64,000 nucleotides of DNA from CAMYMQ01 sp963730305 (GTDB lineage Bacteria > Pseudomonadota > Alphaproteobacteria > Bin65), in NCBI GenBank assembly GCA_963730305.1, contig CAVSRB010000004.1, forward strand, positions 434,001-498,000, read 5' to 3'. Both the position numbers and the translations under genes were made by a program. The notes under the pieces were generated by a model. It searched no databases. It saw only the letters and a program-made list of their open reading frames with translations, and had not been told where the DNA came from. Below, one piece after another: positions 54,236-64,000 of this stretch (positions are counted from its first letter, which is position 1; every line of letters begins with the position of its first letter).

Positions 54236-55035
54236 GCCGGACCCGCCGCGCCGGCGGCCGGCGCCCCGAACGCCGCCGCGGCGTCCAACCAGCGTGCCGC
54301 CGGATGGCCCGCCGTGCGGGAAAACAGCGCTTCCAGGAAGGCCCAGCAGCCGCGATCGTGGTCGAGATGATGGCTGAGCACGCCGGTCGGCTCGTCGGCA
54401 TCGGCCGTGCCGGCGCGCCGGGCGGTCAGGTGCCCGACCAGCGCCGCCAGCGCGGCGTCCTCGCCGACGAAGCCGCGGCTGCCGCGCCAGTCGATGATGT
54501 CGACATGGGTGTTGACCACGCGCACGCCGCCGGCCTCGGCCGTCTTGCGCGGTCCGTAGGTCGACAGGCCGAGATAGCCGAGCGGGCCGAGCAGGTCGCA
54601 GACCGGCGCGGCGATGCGGTTCCACGGCGGCACCAGCACCGGCAGGAAGCGGCCGGGGAAGGCGCGTTCGAGCAGGCGCCGGCCCATGGTCAGCTCGGTG
54701 CGCACCTGGGCCAGCGGCCGGTCGGCGCCGAACTCGCTCTTCTTCGCCGCCGGGTCGGCGCGGTTGGCGTGGGCGTAGCCGTGCTGGAGCACGGTCGCCG
54801 GCGCCCGGCCGAGCGCGCGCGGCAGCAGGGTCGAGCAGCGTTCGGGGATCACCGCCAGGGCGAGCGGCGTGCCCGACAGGCTGGCCAGCTCGATCAGTCG
54901 GCGCAACGGCGGGGTCACGTCGCCGGCGTCGTCGTCGCGCCACCACAGGGTCGCGACCCGGCCCGCCGCCTGCCAGGCGTCGAGTTCGGCGTCGAGATCG
55001 GGCCAAGTGGCGGTGTTGCGGGTATCGGCGCTCAT
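54232..55035 (-). CDS. Polysaccharide deacetylase family protein
   Basis: 267 aa. The N-terminal TLWWRDDDAGDVTPPLRRLIELA supplies the metal-binding aspartates of the NodB-type fold; QHGYAHANRADP supplies the histidines; FLPVLVPPWNRIAAPV and GYLGLSTYG follow, and the C-terminal VLSHHLDHDRGCW carries the late histidines. It belongs to a divergent subgroup often found with glycosyltransferases. Overlaps on both sides put it within the glycan operon, where it could trim N-acetyl groups. Confidence 0.85.
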   Translation of the reverse strand: MSADTRNTATWPDLDAELDAWQAAGRVATLWWRDDDAGDVTPPLRRLIELASLSGTPLALAVIPERCSTLLPRALGRAPATVLQHGYAHANRADPAAKKSEFGADRPLAQVRTELTMGRRLLERAFPGRFLPVLVPPWNRIAAPVCDLLGPLGYLGLSTYGPRKTAEAGGVRVVNTHVDIIDWRGSRGFVGEDAALAALVGHLTARRAGTADADEPTGVLSHHLDHDRGCWAFLEALFSRTAGHPAARWLDAAAAFGAPAAGAAGPA

Positions 55036-56180
55036 AGCCCCTCCACCAGCTCGGTGACGATCCGCACGGTCTCCGCCTCGCCGTCGAGGCGCACGGCCAG
55101 CTCGCCGCGCGGCGCGGCCAGGGCGGCGTCGATCGCCGCGTTCAGCGTCGGCCCGTCGAGCTCGGTCTCGGTGACCACCCGGGCGAGGCCGTGTCCGGCC
55201 AGCGTCTCGGCGCGCAGGGTCTGCTCGGTCTCGCCGTCGCGGGCGAACGGCACCAGCACGGCCCGCGCCCGCGCCTGGAGCAGGTCGACCACGGTGTTGT
55301 AGCCGGCCTGCGACACCGAGACCGCACAATTGGCCAGTAGTTGCCGAAAATCGGGCCGCGCCGGCTCGATCGTCACGGTGTCCGCTGCGCCACGGCGCAG
55401 GTCATCGATCGCGTCGCCGGCGGCGTGACCGACCAGGACTCGCCAGCGGCGGCCGTCGCCGCGGCGGCCCGCGGCGTCGAGCGCGGCAGCGATCAGGCCG
55501 GCGCCGACCGCGCCGCCGCCGGCCGAGACGACGATCTCGCCCCAGCCGTCGGCGCCCGGCTCCTGGGGCGCGACCGGGTCACCGCCGATATAGCCGGTAT
55601 AGCGCAGGCGGCCGTCGATCCGCGCCGCGCAGGGGAAGCTCGCGCCGAACGGGATCAGCGCGGGGTCGCCGTGGACCAGGACCTGGTCGAAACGGGCCTC
55701 GATCAGCTCGGCGGCCTCGGCCGCGCGGCCGGGCTTGCGGGCGACGAGGATGTCGCGGACCGAACATACGACTACGTATGGTTTACGCCCGACCTCGTCC
55801 CGAACGTCAAGCATAGCCTCGATTTCCCGGCGGAATGCCCGGCGGCCGAACGGGAAATGCTCGACCAGGAGGGCGTCGGGCGGGGTGTCCCGAACCACGC
55901 CGGCGATCTGCGCGCCGCGCGCCGCCCAATCGGCTTGCCCGGGGGCCGTATCGCGCGCGGTCAGCAGGCCCGTGAAGGCCGAGTCCGACGCGCGCAGCGG
56001 CGGTAGCTGGTGGAGCGTCGCGCCACCCAGCGCCAGGCGCGCCGGCGCCGGCCCGCCGGCCACGAAATCGACCGCCCAGCCCGCCGCGTCGAAGGCGCGG
56101 GCGATCTGGGCCGCGCGCATCAGGTGGCCGACGCCGAGCAGGTGCTGGACCCAGATCAGCAGCCGGCGCGGCTCAGCCAT
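55032..56180 (-). CDS. MurG-like GT-B glycosyltransferase
   Basis: 382 aa. The N-terminal donor-side start LLIWVQHLLGVGHLMRAAQIARAF and C-terminal VSQAGYNTVVDLLQARARAVLVPFARDGETEQTLRAE are typical of MurG/COG4671-like transferases. GEIVVSAGGGAVG begins the second Rossmann domain. It resembles, but is shorter than, the gene at 59185-60485. Overlaps with deacetylase and phosphatase genes show cotranscription. Acceptor and sugar are unknown. Confidence 0.87.
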   Translation of the reverse strand: MAEPRRLLIWVQHLLGVGHLMRAAQIARAFDAAGWAVDFVAGGPAPARLALGGATLHQLPPLRASDSAFTGLLTARDTAPGQADWAARGAQIAGVVRDTPPDALLVEHFPFGRRAFRREIEAMLDVRDEVGRKPYVVVCSVRDILVARKPGRAAEAAELIEARFDQVLVHGDPALIPFGASFPCAARIDGRLRYTGYIGGDPVAPQEPGADGWGEIVVSAGGGAVGAGLIAAALDAAGRRGDGRRWRVLVGHAAGDAIDDLRRGAADTVTIEPARPDFRQLLANCAVSVSQAGYNTVVDLLQARARAVLVPFARDGETEQTLRAETLAGHGLARVVTETELDGPTLNAAIDAALAAPRGELAVRLDGEAETVRIVTELVEGL

Positions 56181-56769
56181 CGTCGACTTCCAGCGGGATG
56201 TTGAGCTCGCGCACGGTCAGCCGCCCGTCGGGCGCGAGGTCGTAGAGATGCGCCCAGCCGTGGCCGCGTTCCAGCGGCGCGGCGCGGCTCATGTCCCAGC
56301 CCGTCGCCAGCGTGTAGGCGGCGCGCAACACGCCGGCATGGGCGACGGCGACCGTTGGCCGCGCGCGCGGCGCCCGCTCCTTCAGCCAGTCGGCCAGCCG
56401 GTTGCACACGTCGCGCGGGGATTCGCCGCCGGGCGGCGCGAGATCGAGCCCGCGCGCCTCGTTGCGGGCCAGCTCCTCGCCCAGCTCGGCACGCAGTTCC
56501 TCCAGGATCCGGCCTTCCCAGTCGCCCCAGTTGGCCTCGGCCAGGCGCGGCTCGCTGGCGCAGTCGGCGACGCCCAGCAGGCGGGCGGTCTCCTGGGCCC
56601 GGCTCAACGGGCTGGCGACCCACTCGAATTCGAGGAATTCCGCGTCGAGTCTCCAGCGGCGCACGGCCGCGCGGCCCTCGTCGCTCAGCGGCACGTCGGT
56701 GTGGCCCTGGACGCGGCCGATCGCGTTCCACTCGGTCGGCCCGTGGCGCAGGAAGAGTATCGGCGTCAT
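56173..56769 (-). CDS. Histidine phosphatase (phosphoglycerate-mutase-like)
   Basis: 198 aa. The catalytic motif LRHGPTEWNAIGRVQGHTDVPLSDEG is near the N-terminus, SPLSRAQETARLL supplies the second arginine and VAVAHAGVLRAA the second histidine. Lying between two glycosyltransferase genes with overlapping ends, it probably removes phosphate from a sugar-phosphate or lipid-linked intermediate, though cobalamin or small phosphate substrates cannot be excluded. Confidence 0.9.
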   Translation of the reverse strand: MTPILFLRHGPTEWNAIGRVQGHTDVPLSDEGRAAVRRWRLDAEFLEFEWVASPLSRAQETARLLGVADCASEPRLAEANWGDWEGRILEELRAELGEELARNEARGLDLAPPGGESPRDVCNRLADWLKERAPRARPTVAVAHAGVLRAAYTLATGWDMSRAAPLERGHGWAHLYDLAPDGRLTVRELNIPLEVDDG

Positions 56770-57906
56770 CGCGCCTGTGGATCGAGCTTCCGGAGCGCGC
56801 TGTCAAGCCGTTCGGCGGCCTGCGCCAGGCCGTGTTCCGCGCGGACCCGGTCGAGCGCGGCGCGTCCCATGGATGACCGCAAAGCCCCGTTTTCCAGCAG
56901 GGCGCGCACCGCTTTGCCGAAGGCGGCGGCGTCGCCCGGCGGGGTCAGCAGGCCGGTCTCGCCGTCGGCGGCGATGCCCGGCACGCCGCCGCTCGCGCCC
57001 GGCGACGACCGGCAGCCCGGCGGCCTGGGCTTCGAGGATCGCCATGCCGAACGCCTCGCGGATCGCCGGCCAGACGAACAGGTCGCAGGCGCCATAGACC
57101 GGCGCCAGCGCGGCGGCGTCCAGTTCGCCGGCGAATACGATTCGGTCGCCGAACGGCGCAAACAGCTCGAAAACCGCGCTTTCCGCTGCGCCGCCGCCGA
57201 CGACCAGCAGGGTCCAGGGCAACGCCCGGCACGCGGTCAGCGCCTCGGCCAGGACGCGATAGGATTCCAGCTTGTCGCCCGGCCGCATCATGCCGACCGC
57301 GAGCAGCCACGGCACGTCGGCGGCCAGGCCGTGGCGCGCGGCGAGCGCGGCCCGGGTCGCGTCGCGCCGGTCCTGCCCGCGCCGATAGGGCGCGGCGTCG
57401 ACGAAGGGCGGCATCAGCGTCTCGCCGGCGCCGGGCTTGAGCAGCGGATGGACGCATTCCCGGTCGTCGGCGTTGAGCGAGATCACCAGGTCGGCCGCGC
57501 GCAACGCCCGCTCGACCGCCCGGTGTCCCGTATCCCACGGCCCGCCGGCGCGCTTGGGCGCGAACGAGGCCTCGGCGACGACATAGGGGATGCCGAGCGC
57601 GGCCGAGACCGCCGGGCCGAGCCAGTCGGGCGCCTTGTGGTAGAGGTGGTAGGTGAACCACAGGTCGGGCTTGCCGTCGCCGGCCAGCTTGTCGATCAGC
57701 GTTGCGGCCAGCGCCTCGCCGCGGCGGCGCAGCCGGTCCTGGCGGGCCGGGTCGCCGTGGCCCTCGTAGCTGCGGAAGCGCGAGGCGAGGAAGGGCGCGT
57801 GACCCGCCCGGCGCATCGCCCGCAGCAGCAGCCGCGCCATCCGCCGGTCGCCCGACGGCGTCGCCGCCGTCGGCGGCTTCAGCGGCGCGTAGAAGGCGAT
57901 CCGCAT
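56766..57906 (-). pseudogene. GT4-type glycosyltransferase, one frameshift
   Basis: About 380 aa when repaired. The N-terminal frame from ATG 57906 (RIAFYAPLKPPTAATPSGDRRMARLL) includes LISLNADDRECV, LLAVGMMRPGDKLESYRVLAEAL and the donor-site CDLFVWPAIREAFGMAILEAQAAGLPVVAG. Near 57000 an extra base shifts to the frame SGGVPGIAADGETGLLTPPGDAAAFGKAV, continuing to 56766. E-x7-E in EAFGMAILE is the GT4 nucleotide-sugar signature. Indel probably technical. Confidence 0.87.
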
Positions 57907-57919
57907 CGCCGGCCCGGCC

Positions 57920-59188
57920 CTATTGCGCCGCAGCGTCGATCGGCGTTTCCGCCAGGCCGAACTTCGCCGCCAGCCTGTGCAGGCCGCGGTCGAAGTCGAA
58001 GTCGGCGTGGACCCGGTCGAGCCCGGCGCGGCCCAGCCGCGCGCGCAGCGCCGGGTCGCGCGATCGAGCCGCGGCCAGCGCCTCGGCCAGCGCGCCGGCG
58101 TCGTCGGGCGGCGCCAGCAGCCCGGTCTCCGCGTCGCCGATCAGCTCGCCGACGCCCGAGACCGGCGTCGACAGGCAGGCGAGCGCCTGGCTCTGCGCCT
58201 CCATCAGCACGTTGGGCAGGCCGTCGCGGTCGCCGTCGTCGGCGACCCGGCAGGGCAGCACGAACAGGTCGGCGTCGCGGTAGGCGGCAAGCACCGCCTC
58301 CTGCGCCTGCGCGCCGCGCCAGTCGATCCGGTCGGACAGGCCGAGGTCGTCGGCGAGCCGGTGCAGGTCCGCGCGGTCGCCGCCGCCGATATGGGTCCAG
58401 CGCCAGCGCAGGTCCGCCGGCAACCGCGCCAGCGCGCGCGAGCAGCACGTCGAAACCCTTCTTCGCGCACCGCCCGGCCGACCGACAGCAACCGGACCGG
58501 CGCGGCCGGATCGGACCCGTCGCGCGCGCTCGACGTTTCGGGCGGCGGCGGAAAGCGGTCGAAATCGAGGCCGTGATAGACCAGCTCGACCCGGCCGGGG
58601 TCGGGCGCCAGCGCGGCGAGGTGGTCGCGGTTGGCCGCGGTGCAGGTGACCAGCCAGTCGACGTCGGCCAGCTTCTCGCGCAGCTCCCAGTCCGGCGTCG
58701 TCCAGATGTCCTTGGCGTGGGCCGAGCAGCTCCACGGCAGCCCGGTGATCAGGCGGCGTAGCGCGCGACCGAGCCGGGGGTGTGCAGGAAATGGGCGTGG
58801 ATGCCGCCCGACCTCGGGCGGCAGCTCGGCGGCCAGCACCAGCGCCTGGCCGAAGCGGCGGACCCGGTTGCGGGTCCGGTCGCGCTTCAGGTCGCGCAGC
58901 CAGGCGCGGCGCGCCTGCTTGTAGCCCGGCAGCCGGCGGACGCGGCGCCACGCCCGCCACACCCGCCCCGGCGCCTCGTGCAGGTATTCGGGCAGGTAGG
59001 GCACCGGCGCCCGGATCTCGCGGTGGACCGGATGGACGCGCCTTGTCGGTCGGGTGGCGCAGCGAAGACGATCCGGATGTCGAGCCCGGCGCGTTCGAGC
59101 GCCGAGGATCTCCTGGGCGATGAAGGTCTCCGACAGGCGCGGATAGCCCTTGAGCACGAAGGCGACCGGGCCGGCGGCTGTGGGTCAT
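57920..59188 (-). pseudogene. GT4-type glycosyltransferase, several frameshifts
   Basis: About 420 aa when repaired, starting MTHSRRPVAFVLKGYPRLSETFIAQE-like (ATG 59188). Pieces in different frames: VPYLPEYLHEAPGRVWRAWRRV, LPWSCSAHAKDIWTTPDWELREKL, VELVYHGLDFDRFPPPPETS, then intact from LRWRWTHIGGGDRADLHRL through DADLFVLPCRVADDGDRDGLPNVLMEAQ to the stop at 57920. The signature is that of colanic-acid-type WcaL/GT4 enzymes. At least five indels lie between 58440 and 59170. ATG overlaps the upstream stop. Confidence 0.84.
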
Positions 59189-60485
59189 GCGGCGGCGCAT
59201 CGGATCGGGGCCGGGTCAGCGCCCTCGACAGCCGCAGGCTGGCGCCGTCCTGGGCCAGGTGCTGGCTGACCAGCCGGTTGACGTTCTCGAGCCCGTCGAG
59301 CAGCCCGGGCACGACCACCGACGATGGCGGCCGCTGCTGCAGCAGCTGCCGGATCGCCGTCGCCATGCGCGCTGGATCGCGGGCCCCGTCGTCGGGCAGC
59401 ATCGACAGCAGGCCGAGCTCCTGCGCCCGCGACGCGCGGATCAGCTGCTCGCGCCGCGGCTCGGTGCGCGGCACGATCAGCGCCGGCTTGTCGAAGGACA
59501 GGATCTCGCAGAAGGTGTTGTAGCCGCCCATCGCGACGACCCCGGCGGCCTGCGCCATCAGCGGCTCGAGATGGGCGTCGAAGGTCAGTGCGTCGACGTT
59601 GTCGAGCGCCGCGGCGCGCTGCAGGAACGCCGACTGGCGCTCCGGCTGCATGAACGGGCCGAGCACGATCAGCGCAGCCACCGGCATGTCGGGGTCGGTC
59701 TCGTAGGCGCGCAGCACCCAGTCGACCATCGCCTCGCCGTCGCCGCCGCCGCCGGGCGTGACCAGGATGTACGGCTTCTTGCCGAACGGAGAGCTCCGGC
59801 GCGGTCGGGATCGCGTCGGGCAGCCGGCGGCGCAGATAGCCGGTGTAGATCATCTTGCGCCGGACCGAGAGCGGCACGTTCAGGCCCTTCAGCGGATCGC
59901 AGATCTGCGGCAGGCCGTAGACCCAGATCGAATCGTAGTAGCGGACCAGCGCCGGCATCGCGCTGCTTGCGCTCCCATTCGGGCTGCGAGCAGCTCGGGC
60001 TCGTCCATGACGTCGCGCAGGCCCAGCACGCAGGGCGTGCCGCGCGCGCGCAGCATCGCCAGCGTGTCCTCGACCTCGCCGCGCAGGCCGAGCGGCTCCT
60101 TGTCGACGATGAACAGGTCGGGATCGAAGATCTCCGCCGTGTGGCGGATGATCGAGGCGCGGATCGCCAGGGTCTGCTCGATGTCGATATGCAGCTTGAG
60201 CGAGGTGTATTCGCCGTTGCGCAGCTTGATCACGCCCGGCACGCGCACGAAATCGACCCGCGAGCGGAAATCGAAGCTGCCGATGATCGGCGACCCGGAC
60301 AGGATCAGCACGGACAGGTTGCTGTAGCGCTCGACCAGGGCATGCGCGATCTCGCGGCACCGGCGCAGATGGCCCAGCCCGAACGTGTCATGGCTGTAGA
60401 TCAGGATACGATGGCCGCTCATCTCGATGGTCTGGTCGATCAGCGCCGGTTGCTGCGGTGTGGTGCCCGCGCGCGAATAGGTCAT
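59185..60485 (-). pseudogene. COG4671-type predicted glycosyltransferase, frameshifted
   Basis: About 430 aa when repaired and first gene of the leftward operon. ATG 60485 starts MTYSRAGTTPQQPALIDQTI; ILIYSHDTFGLGHLRRCREIAHALVE is the COG4671 signature. DPDLFIVDKEPLGLRGEVEDTL, YYDSIWVYGLPQICDPL and YILVTPGGGGDGEAMVDWVL follow, then VAMGGYNTFCEILSFDKPALIVPRTEPRREQLIRA near the C-terminus. Frame breaks are near 59960, 59790 and 59210. The 185-bp gap to the divergent exporter gene must hold its promoter. Confidence 0.86.
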
Positions 60486-60670
60486 CGTGGCATCCCCCCA
60501 GTCCGAGACCGGTGACACAGCCTCGCGTTGCTTCGCCTCAAATTGTAAGGGATTCTTTGTCGCCAGCGCCCGGTACCTTCGCTATGCTGACAGAAACTTA
60601 GGGACAGTTCAATATTCGGGGCCGCGCCTGTGATCGGCCCTTTTTGCGATCGGGGCATCGCACAAGGCTC

Positions 60671-63324
60671 ATGGACAAGAGTATCTTCCGGTTCATTTTG
60701 CGCTACAGCGCGAAGCAGCAGCTCGTCGTCGTGGCGCTGACGCTGATTTCGTGGCCGGTGCTCTACGCGACCCTGGAACTGCCCAAGTCGATCGTCAACG
60801 AGGCGATCGGCAACAAGATCGGTTGGGCGATGACGACGATCGGCCAGCCGATCCTCGGCGACCAGCCGGACAAGGTCAGCTTCCTGCTGATCCTGTGCGG
60901 CGGTTTCCTGTTCTTCGTCATCGCCAACGGCGTCATCAAGTTCTTCCTCAACGTCTATGCCGGCCGCCTCGGCGAGCAGATGCTGCGCCGGCTGCGTTTC
61001 CAGCTCTATTCCCGCGTCCTGCGCTTCCCGTTGCCGCACTTCAAGAAGGTGTCGCAGGGCGAGATCATCCCGATGATCACCGCCGAGGTCGAGCCGCTCG
61101 GCGGCTATATCGGCATCGCGATGTCGACGCCGATGTTCTTCGGCGGCATGCTGCTGGTCTATCTGGGCTTCATCTTCGCCCAGGACGTCTTCCTCGGCCT
61201 GGCCGCGGTCGCGCTCTACCCGGCCCAGATCTACGTGATCCCCAAGCTGCAGGCCAAGGTCATCGCGCTCGGCCGTCGCCGCGTGCGCGAGGTCCGCAGC
61301 CTGGCCGACAAGATCGGCGAATCGATCGGCGGCGTTACCGAAATCCATGCCCACGACACCTCGGTCTACGAGCGCGCCGACATCACCCGCCGCCTCGATC
61401 GCATCTACCTGATCCGCTACGAGATCTTCCGGCGCAAGTTCGCGATCAAGTTCCTGAACAGCTTCATGGCGCAGCTCACGCCATTCTTCTTCTACTCGAT
61501 CGGTGGCTATTTCGTGATCAAGGGCCAGCTCAGCATCGGTGCGCTCGTCGCCGTGCTGGCGGCCTACAAGGACCTCAGCGCGCCCTGGAAGGAGCTGCTC
61601 AACTACTACCAGCTCCAGGCCGACGTTAAGGTCAAGTACGAGCAGGTGATCGAGCAGTTCGACCCGCCGAACATGCTGGAGGAGACGCTGCAGGACGCCG
61701 ACGACGGCGGCCCGGAGAAGGTCGGCGGCGAGATCCAGGGCGCGAACGTCACCTATTCCGAGGACGGCCGCGTCAAGTCGGTCGAAGGCGCCAACTTCGC
61801 CATCGATCTCAGCCAGCACGTCGCCATCGTCGGCGCGGGCGGCAGCGGCAAGGACGACTTCACCCTGCTGCTGGCGCGGCTGATCCAGCCGACCGGCGGG
61901 CAAATCCGGATCGGCGAGGCGCGTACCGACCAACTGCCCGAAGCGTTCCTCGGCCGCCGCATCGCCTATATGAGCGCGACCCCCTACCTGTTCTCGACGT
62001 CGGTCCGCGACAACCTGACTCTACGGCCTGCGGCACCGGCCCGGCCCGTCGGCCGACGACGAGGACCGCAGCCGCTATGTCCGCGACGCGCAGTCCGCGG
62101 GCAATCTCGAGCACGACCCCAACGCCGATTGGACCGACTACGCCGCGGCCGGGGACCGATAGCCGCCGAAGCGCTGACCGCACCGCGCGATCGAGGTGCT
62201 CAAGATCGTCGACATGGGCGAAGACCTCTACCAGTTCGGCCTGCGCGGCTCGATCGACCCGGACGGCGCAGCCCGAGCTGGCCGAATCGATCCTGCGCGC
62301 GCGGCACGCGCTGCGCGAGAAGCTGGCGGAGACCGGCCAGGGGAACCTGGTCGAGCCGTTCGACCAGCAGAAATACAATTCCAACGCCACCTTGGGCGAG
62401 AACCTGCTGTTCGGCACGCCGCGCGACAACACCTTCGACATCGACCGTCTCGCCGACCATCCCTACGTCGCGTCGGTGATCGAAGAGGTCGGCCTGACCC
62501 ACGACCTCGTCGTCACCGGCCGCCAGCTCGCCGAGACCATGATCGAGCTGTTCTCCGGGCTGCCGCCGGGCCACGAGTTCTTCGAGCAATACAGCTTCAT
62601 CGGCTCGGACGAGCTGCCCGAGTACCAGCAGCTGATCGCCCGCACCGGCGGGCAGGAGCCGGACGCGATGCGGCCCGAGGACCGCCAGCGCTTCCTGTCG
62701 CTGCCGCTCAAGCTGATCCCCGCGCGCCATCGCCTCGGCCTGCTCACCGACGACATCCAGGAGCGTGTACTGCAGGCGCGGCACCGGTTCGCCGAGGGAC
62801 TGCCCGAAGAGCTGCAGGGCTCGTCGAATTCTTCGACCCCGACACCTACAACGGCGCCGCGACGCTGCAGGACAACATCCTGTTCGGCAAGGTGGCCTAT
62901 GGCCAGGCCCAGGCGGCGAGCCAAGATCAGCACGATCGTCGGCGAGGTGCTCGACAGCCTGGAGATGCGCGACGACGTGATGGCGGTCGGCCTGGCCTTC
63001 CAGGTCGGCGTCGCCGGCGCGCGGCTGTCGGCGGCGCAGCGGCAGAAGCTGGGCCTCGCGCGCTGCATCATCAAGCGGCCCGACCTGCTGATCGTCAACG
63101 AAGGGATCACCAGCCTGGACGGCGCCTCGCAGCGCCGCGTGCTGGAAGCGGTGCTCAAGGAATTCGAGGGCCGCGGCGTCATCTGGACGCTGCACCGCAC
63201 CGCCTATGCCGACCAGTTCGACAAGGTTATCGTCATGCGCAGCGGCAAGATCGTCGAACAGGACGAATTCGCGGCGCTGGACAAGGACGGAACGACCCTA
63301 CGCGAACTGCTCAATTCCGAGTAA
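60671..63324 (+). pseudogene. Atypical ABC exporter with split nucleotide-binding domain, frameshifted
   Basis: About 885 aa when repaired. Residues 1-330 form an ABC exporter membrane domain (LISWPVLYATLELPKSIVNEAI, FFYSIGGYFVIKGQLSIGALVAVLAAYKDL). The ATPase domain is odd: Walker A reads GAGGSGKDD instead of GKST/GKTT, Walker B is LLIVNE, the signature LSAAQRQKLGLAR. About 300 residues separate Q-loop region PYLFSTSVRDNL from the signature and contain two more such segments (ATLGENLLFG, ATLQDNILFG). Indels near 62020, 62165, 62265, 62820 and 62920 break it. Diverges from the glycan operon. Confidence 0.82.
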
Positions 63325-63355
63325 ACTCGATCAGTCTTTTCGAGAGGACGATACG

Positions 63356-63808
63356 GTGAGTTTGAACGAAGAAGTCGAACTGCTCCGCAACATCCCGATG
63401 TTTGCGAACATCGAGCCGTCGAAGCTCAAGCTTCTGGCCTTCACCAGCGAGCGGCTCACTTTCGGCGAGGGCGACACCCTGTTCACGCAGGGAGATTCGG
63501 GCGACGCCGCCTTCATCATCGTGAACGGCGAAGCCGATGTCATGATCGACACCCCCGACGGGCCGCTGACGGTGGCGCATTTCAAGAAGAACGACATCGT
63601 CGGCGAGATCGCGATCCTGACCGACGTGCCGCGCACGGCCACGGTGCGGGCGAGCACCAACCTGGACACGATGGTGATTTCCAAGGAGCTGTTCTTCCGC
63701 CTGGTCATGGAGTTCCCGCAGATCGCCGTGGAGATCATGCGCGAGCTCGCCAAGCGGTTGGAGGCGACCAACGCCCGGCTCCGCGCGCTGAGCAGCCACG
63801 CGGCCTGA
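63356..63808 (+). CDS. Cyclic-nucleotide-binding domain protein
   Basis: 150 aa from GTG 63356, preceded by GAGAGGA. One cNMP-binding domain fills the protein: LLRNIPMFANIEPSKLKLLAFTSE, GDTLFTQGDSGDAAFIIVNGEADV, and the phosphate-binding cassette FKKNDIVGEIAILTDVPRTATVRA. There is no DNA-binding domain, so it is not a CRP-type activator. It lies 31 bp after the ABC exporter gene and may sense a cyclic nucleotide to modulate it; this is inference. Confidence 0.9.
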   Translation: MSLNEEVELLRNIPMFANIEPSKLKLLAFTSERLTFGEGDTLFTQGDSGDAAFIIVNGEADVMIDTPDGPLTVAHFKKNDIVGEIAILTDVPRTATVRASTNLDTMVISKELFFRLVMEFPQIAVEIMRELAKRLEATNARLRALSSHAA

Positions 63809-63836
63809 GGCGGTCCCGAAGCCGGGAAGACGGAGC

Positions 63837-64000
63837 GTGCCTGCCGGCGAAAGCCGCCTCGACCGCATGATCGCGCGCCTGCTGACCCAGCGGGCCTGCC
63901 TCGACCATGCCGCCGGGCTGATGCGCGGGATCGCCGGGCCGGTGCTCGAGGTCGGCCTGGGCAAGGGCCGTACCTACAGCCACCTGCGCCTGCTGTTCCC
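63837..64000 (+). CDS. SAM-dependent methyltransferase (N-terminal part)
   Basis: First 54 codons from GTG 63837; the gene runs off the window. RMIARLLTQRACLDHAAGLMRGIAGPVLEVGLGKGRTYSHLRLLFP contains the motif I glycine loop EVGLGKGRTYSHL of a Rossmann methyltransferase. It follows the cNMP-binding gene by 28 bp, so it likely belongs to the same rightward operon. Target unknown. Confidence 0.75.
   Translation, partial: MPAGESRLDRMIARLLTQRACLDHAAGLMRGIAGPVLEVGLGKGRTYSHLRLLF

Noticed and set aside
55735..58761. A 1008-codon rightward open frame
   Set aside because: Antisense to the glycosyltransferase operon; low-complexity Arg/Ala/Pro translation.

Overview
This is a GC-rich stretch of an alphaproteobacterial chromosome, Rhodospirillales-like by gene content; no genus can be named from sequence alone. 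It holds the gene neighbourhood that flanks the replication origin in many alphaproteobacteria. A PPSR-type kinase regulator and hemE diverge from a 399-bp gap (17693-18091) that is the candidate oriC, and parA-parB with three parS sites lie 11-14 kb away. The frameshifts described below look like sequencing or assembly indels, so many broken genes are probably intact in the cell.

Left arm (1-17692): end of hslV, hslU, a divergent IclR regulator/gentisate dioxygenase pair, a 743-bp gap packed with GTTAAC motifs, and an alpha/beta hydrolase lacking its nucleophile serine. Then comes a leftward run timA-mltA-lutABC-smr-amidotransferase-DUF4336, the pair fxsA and secB, and the leftward ori-proximal run PPSR-maf-aroE-coaE-dnaQ.

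Right arm (18092-37642): hemE-hemH-hemJ, rho, a second GTTAAC-bearing gap with a bidirectional terminator, a leftward block (quinone oxidoreductase, dienelactone hydrolase, MGMT, DUF255 protein), then ferredoxin-mnmE-mnmG-rsmG-parA-parB and the converging leuS-lptE-holA.

Middle (37689-47630): DUF3576 lipoprotein, a CysN-CysC fusion without cysD, yggS, a CenR-like response regulator, a metallo-hydrolase, a class III cyclase, and a LuxR-type regulator. The last is followed by a palindrome and a row of five small exported cysteine-rich proteins, the least explained part of the window.

Right end (47629-64000): a tightly overlapped leftward operon of about 12.9 kb carries three glycosyltransferases, a phosphatase, a MurG-like transferase, a polysaccharide deacetylase and a PH-like membrane protein, followed by a family-5 peptide-type ABC importer. 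Diverging from it are an atypical ABC exporter, a cyclic-nucleotide-binding protein and the start of a methyltransferase. Together they look like a cell-surface or secreted glycan locus with transport.

I saw no tRNA, rRNA, insertion sequence or CRISPR array.
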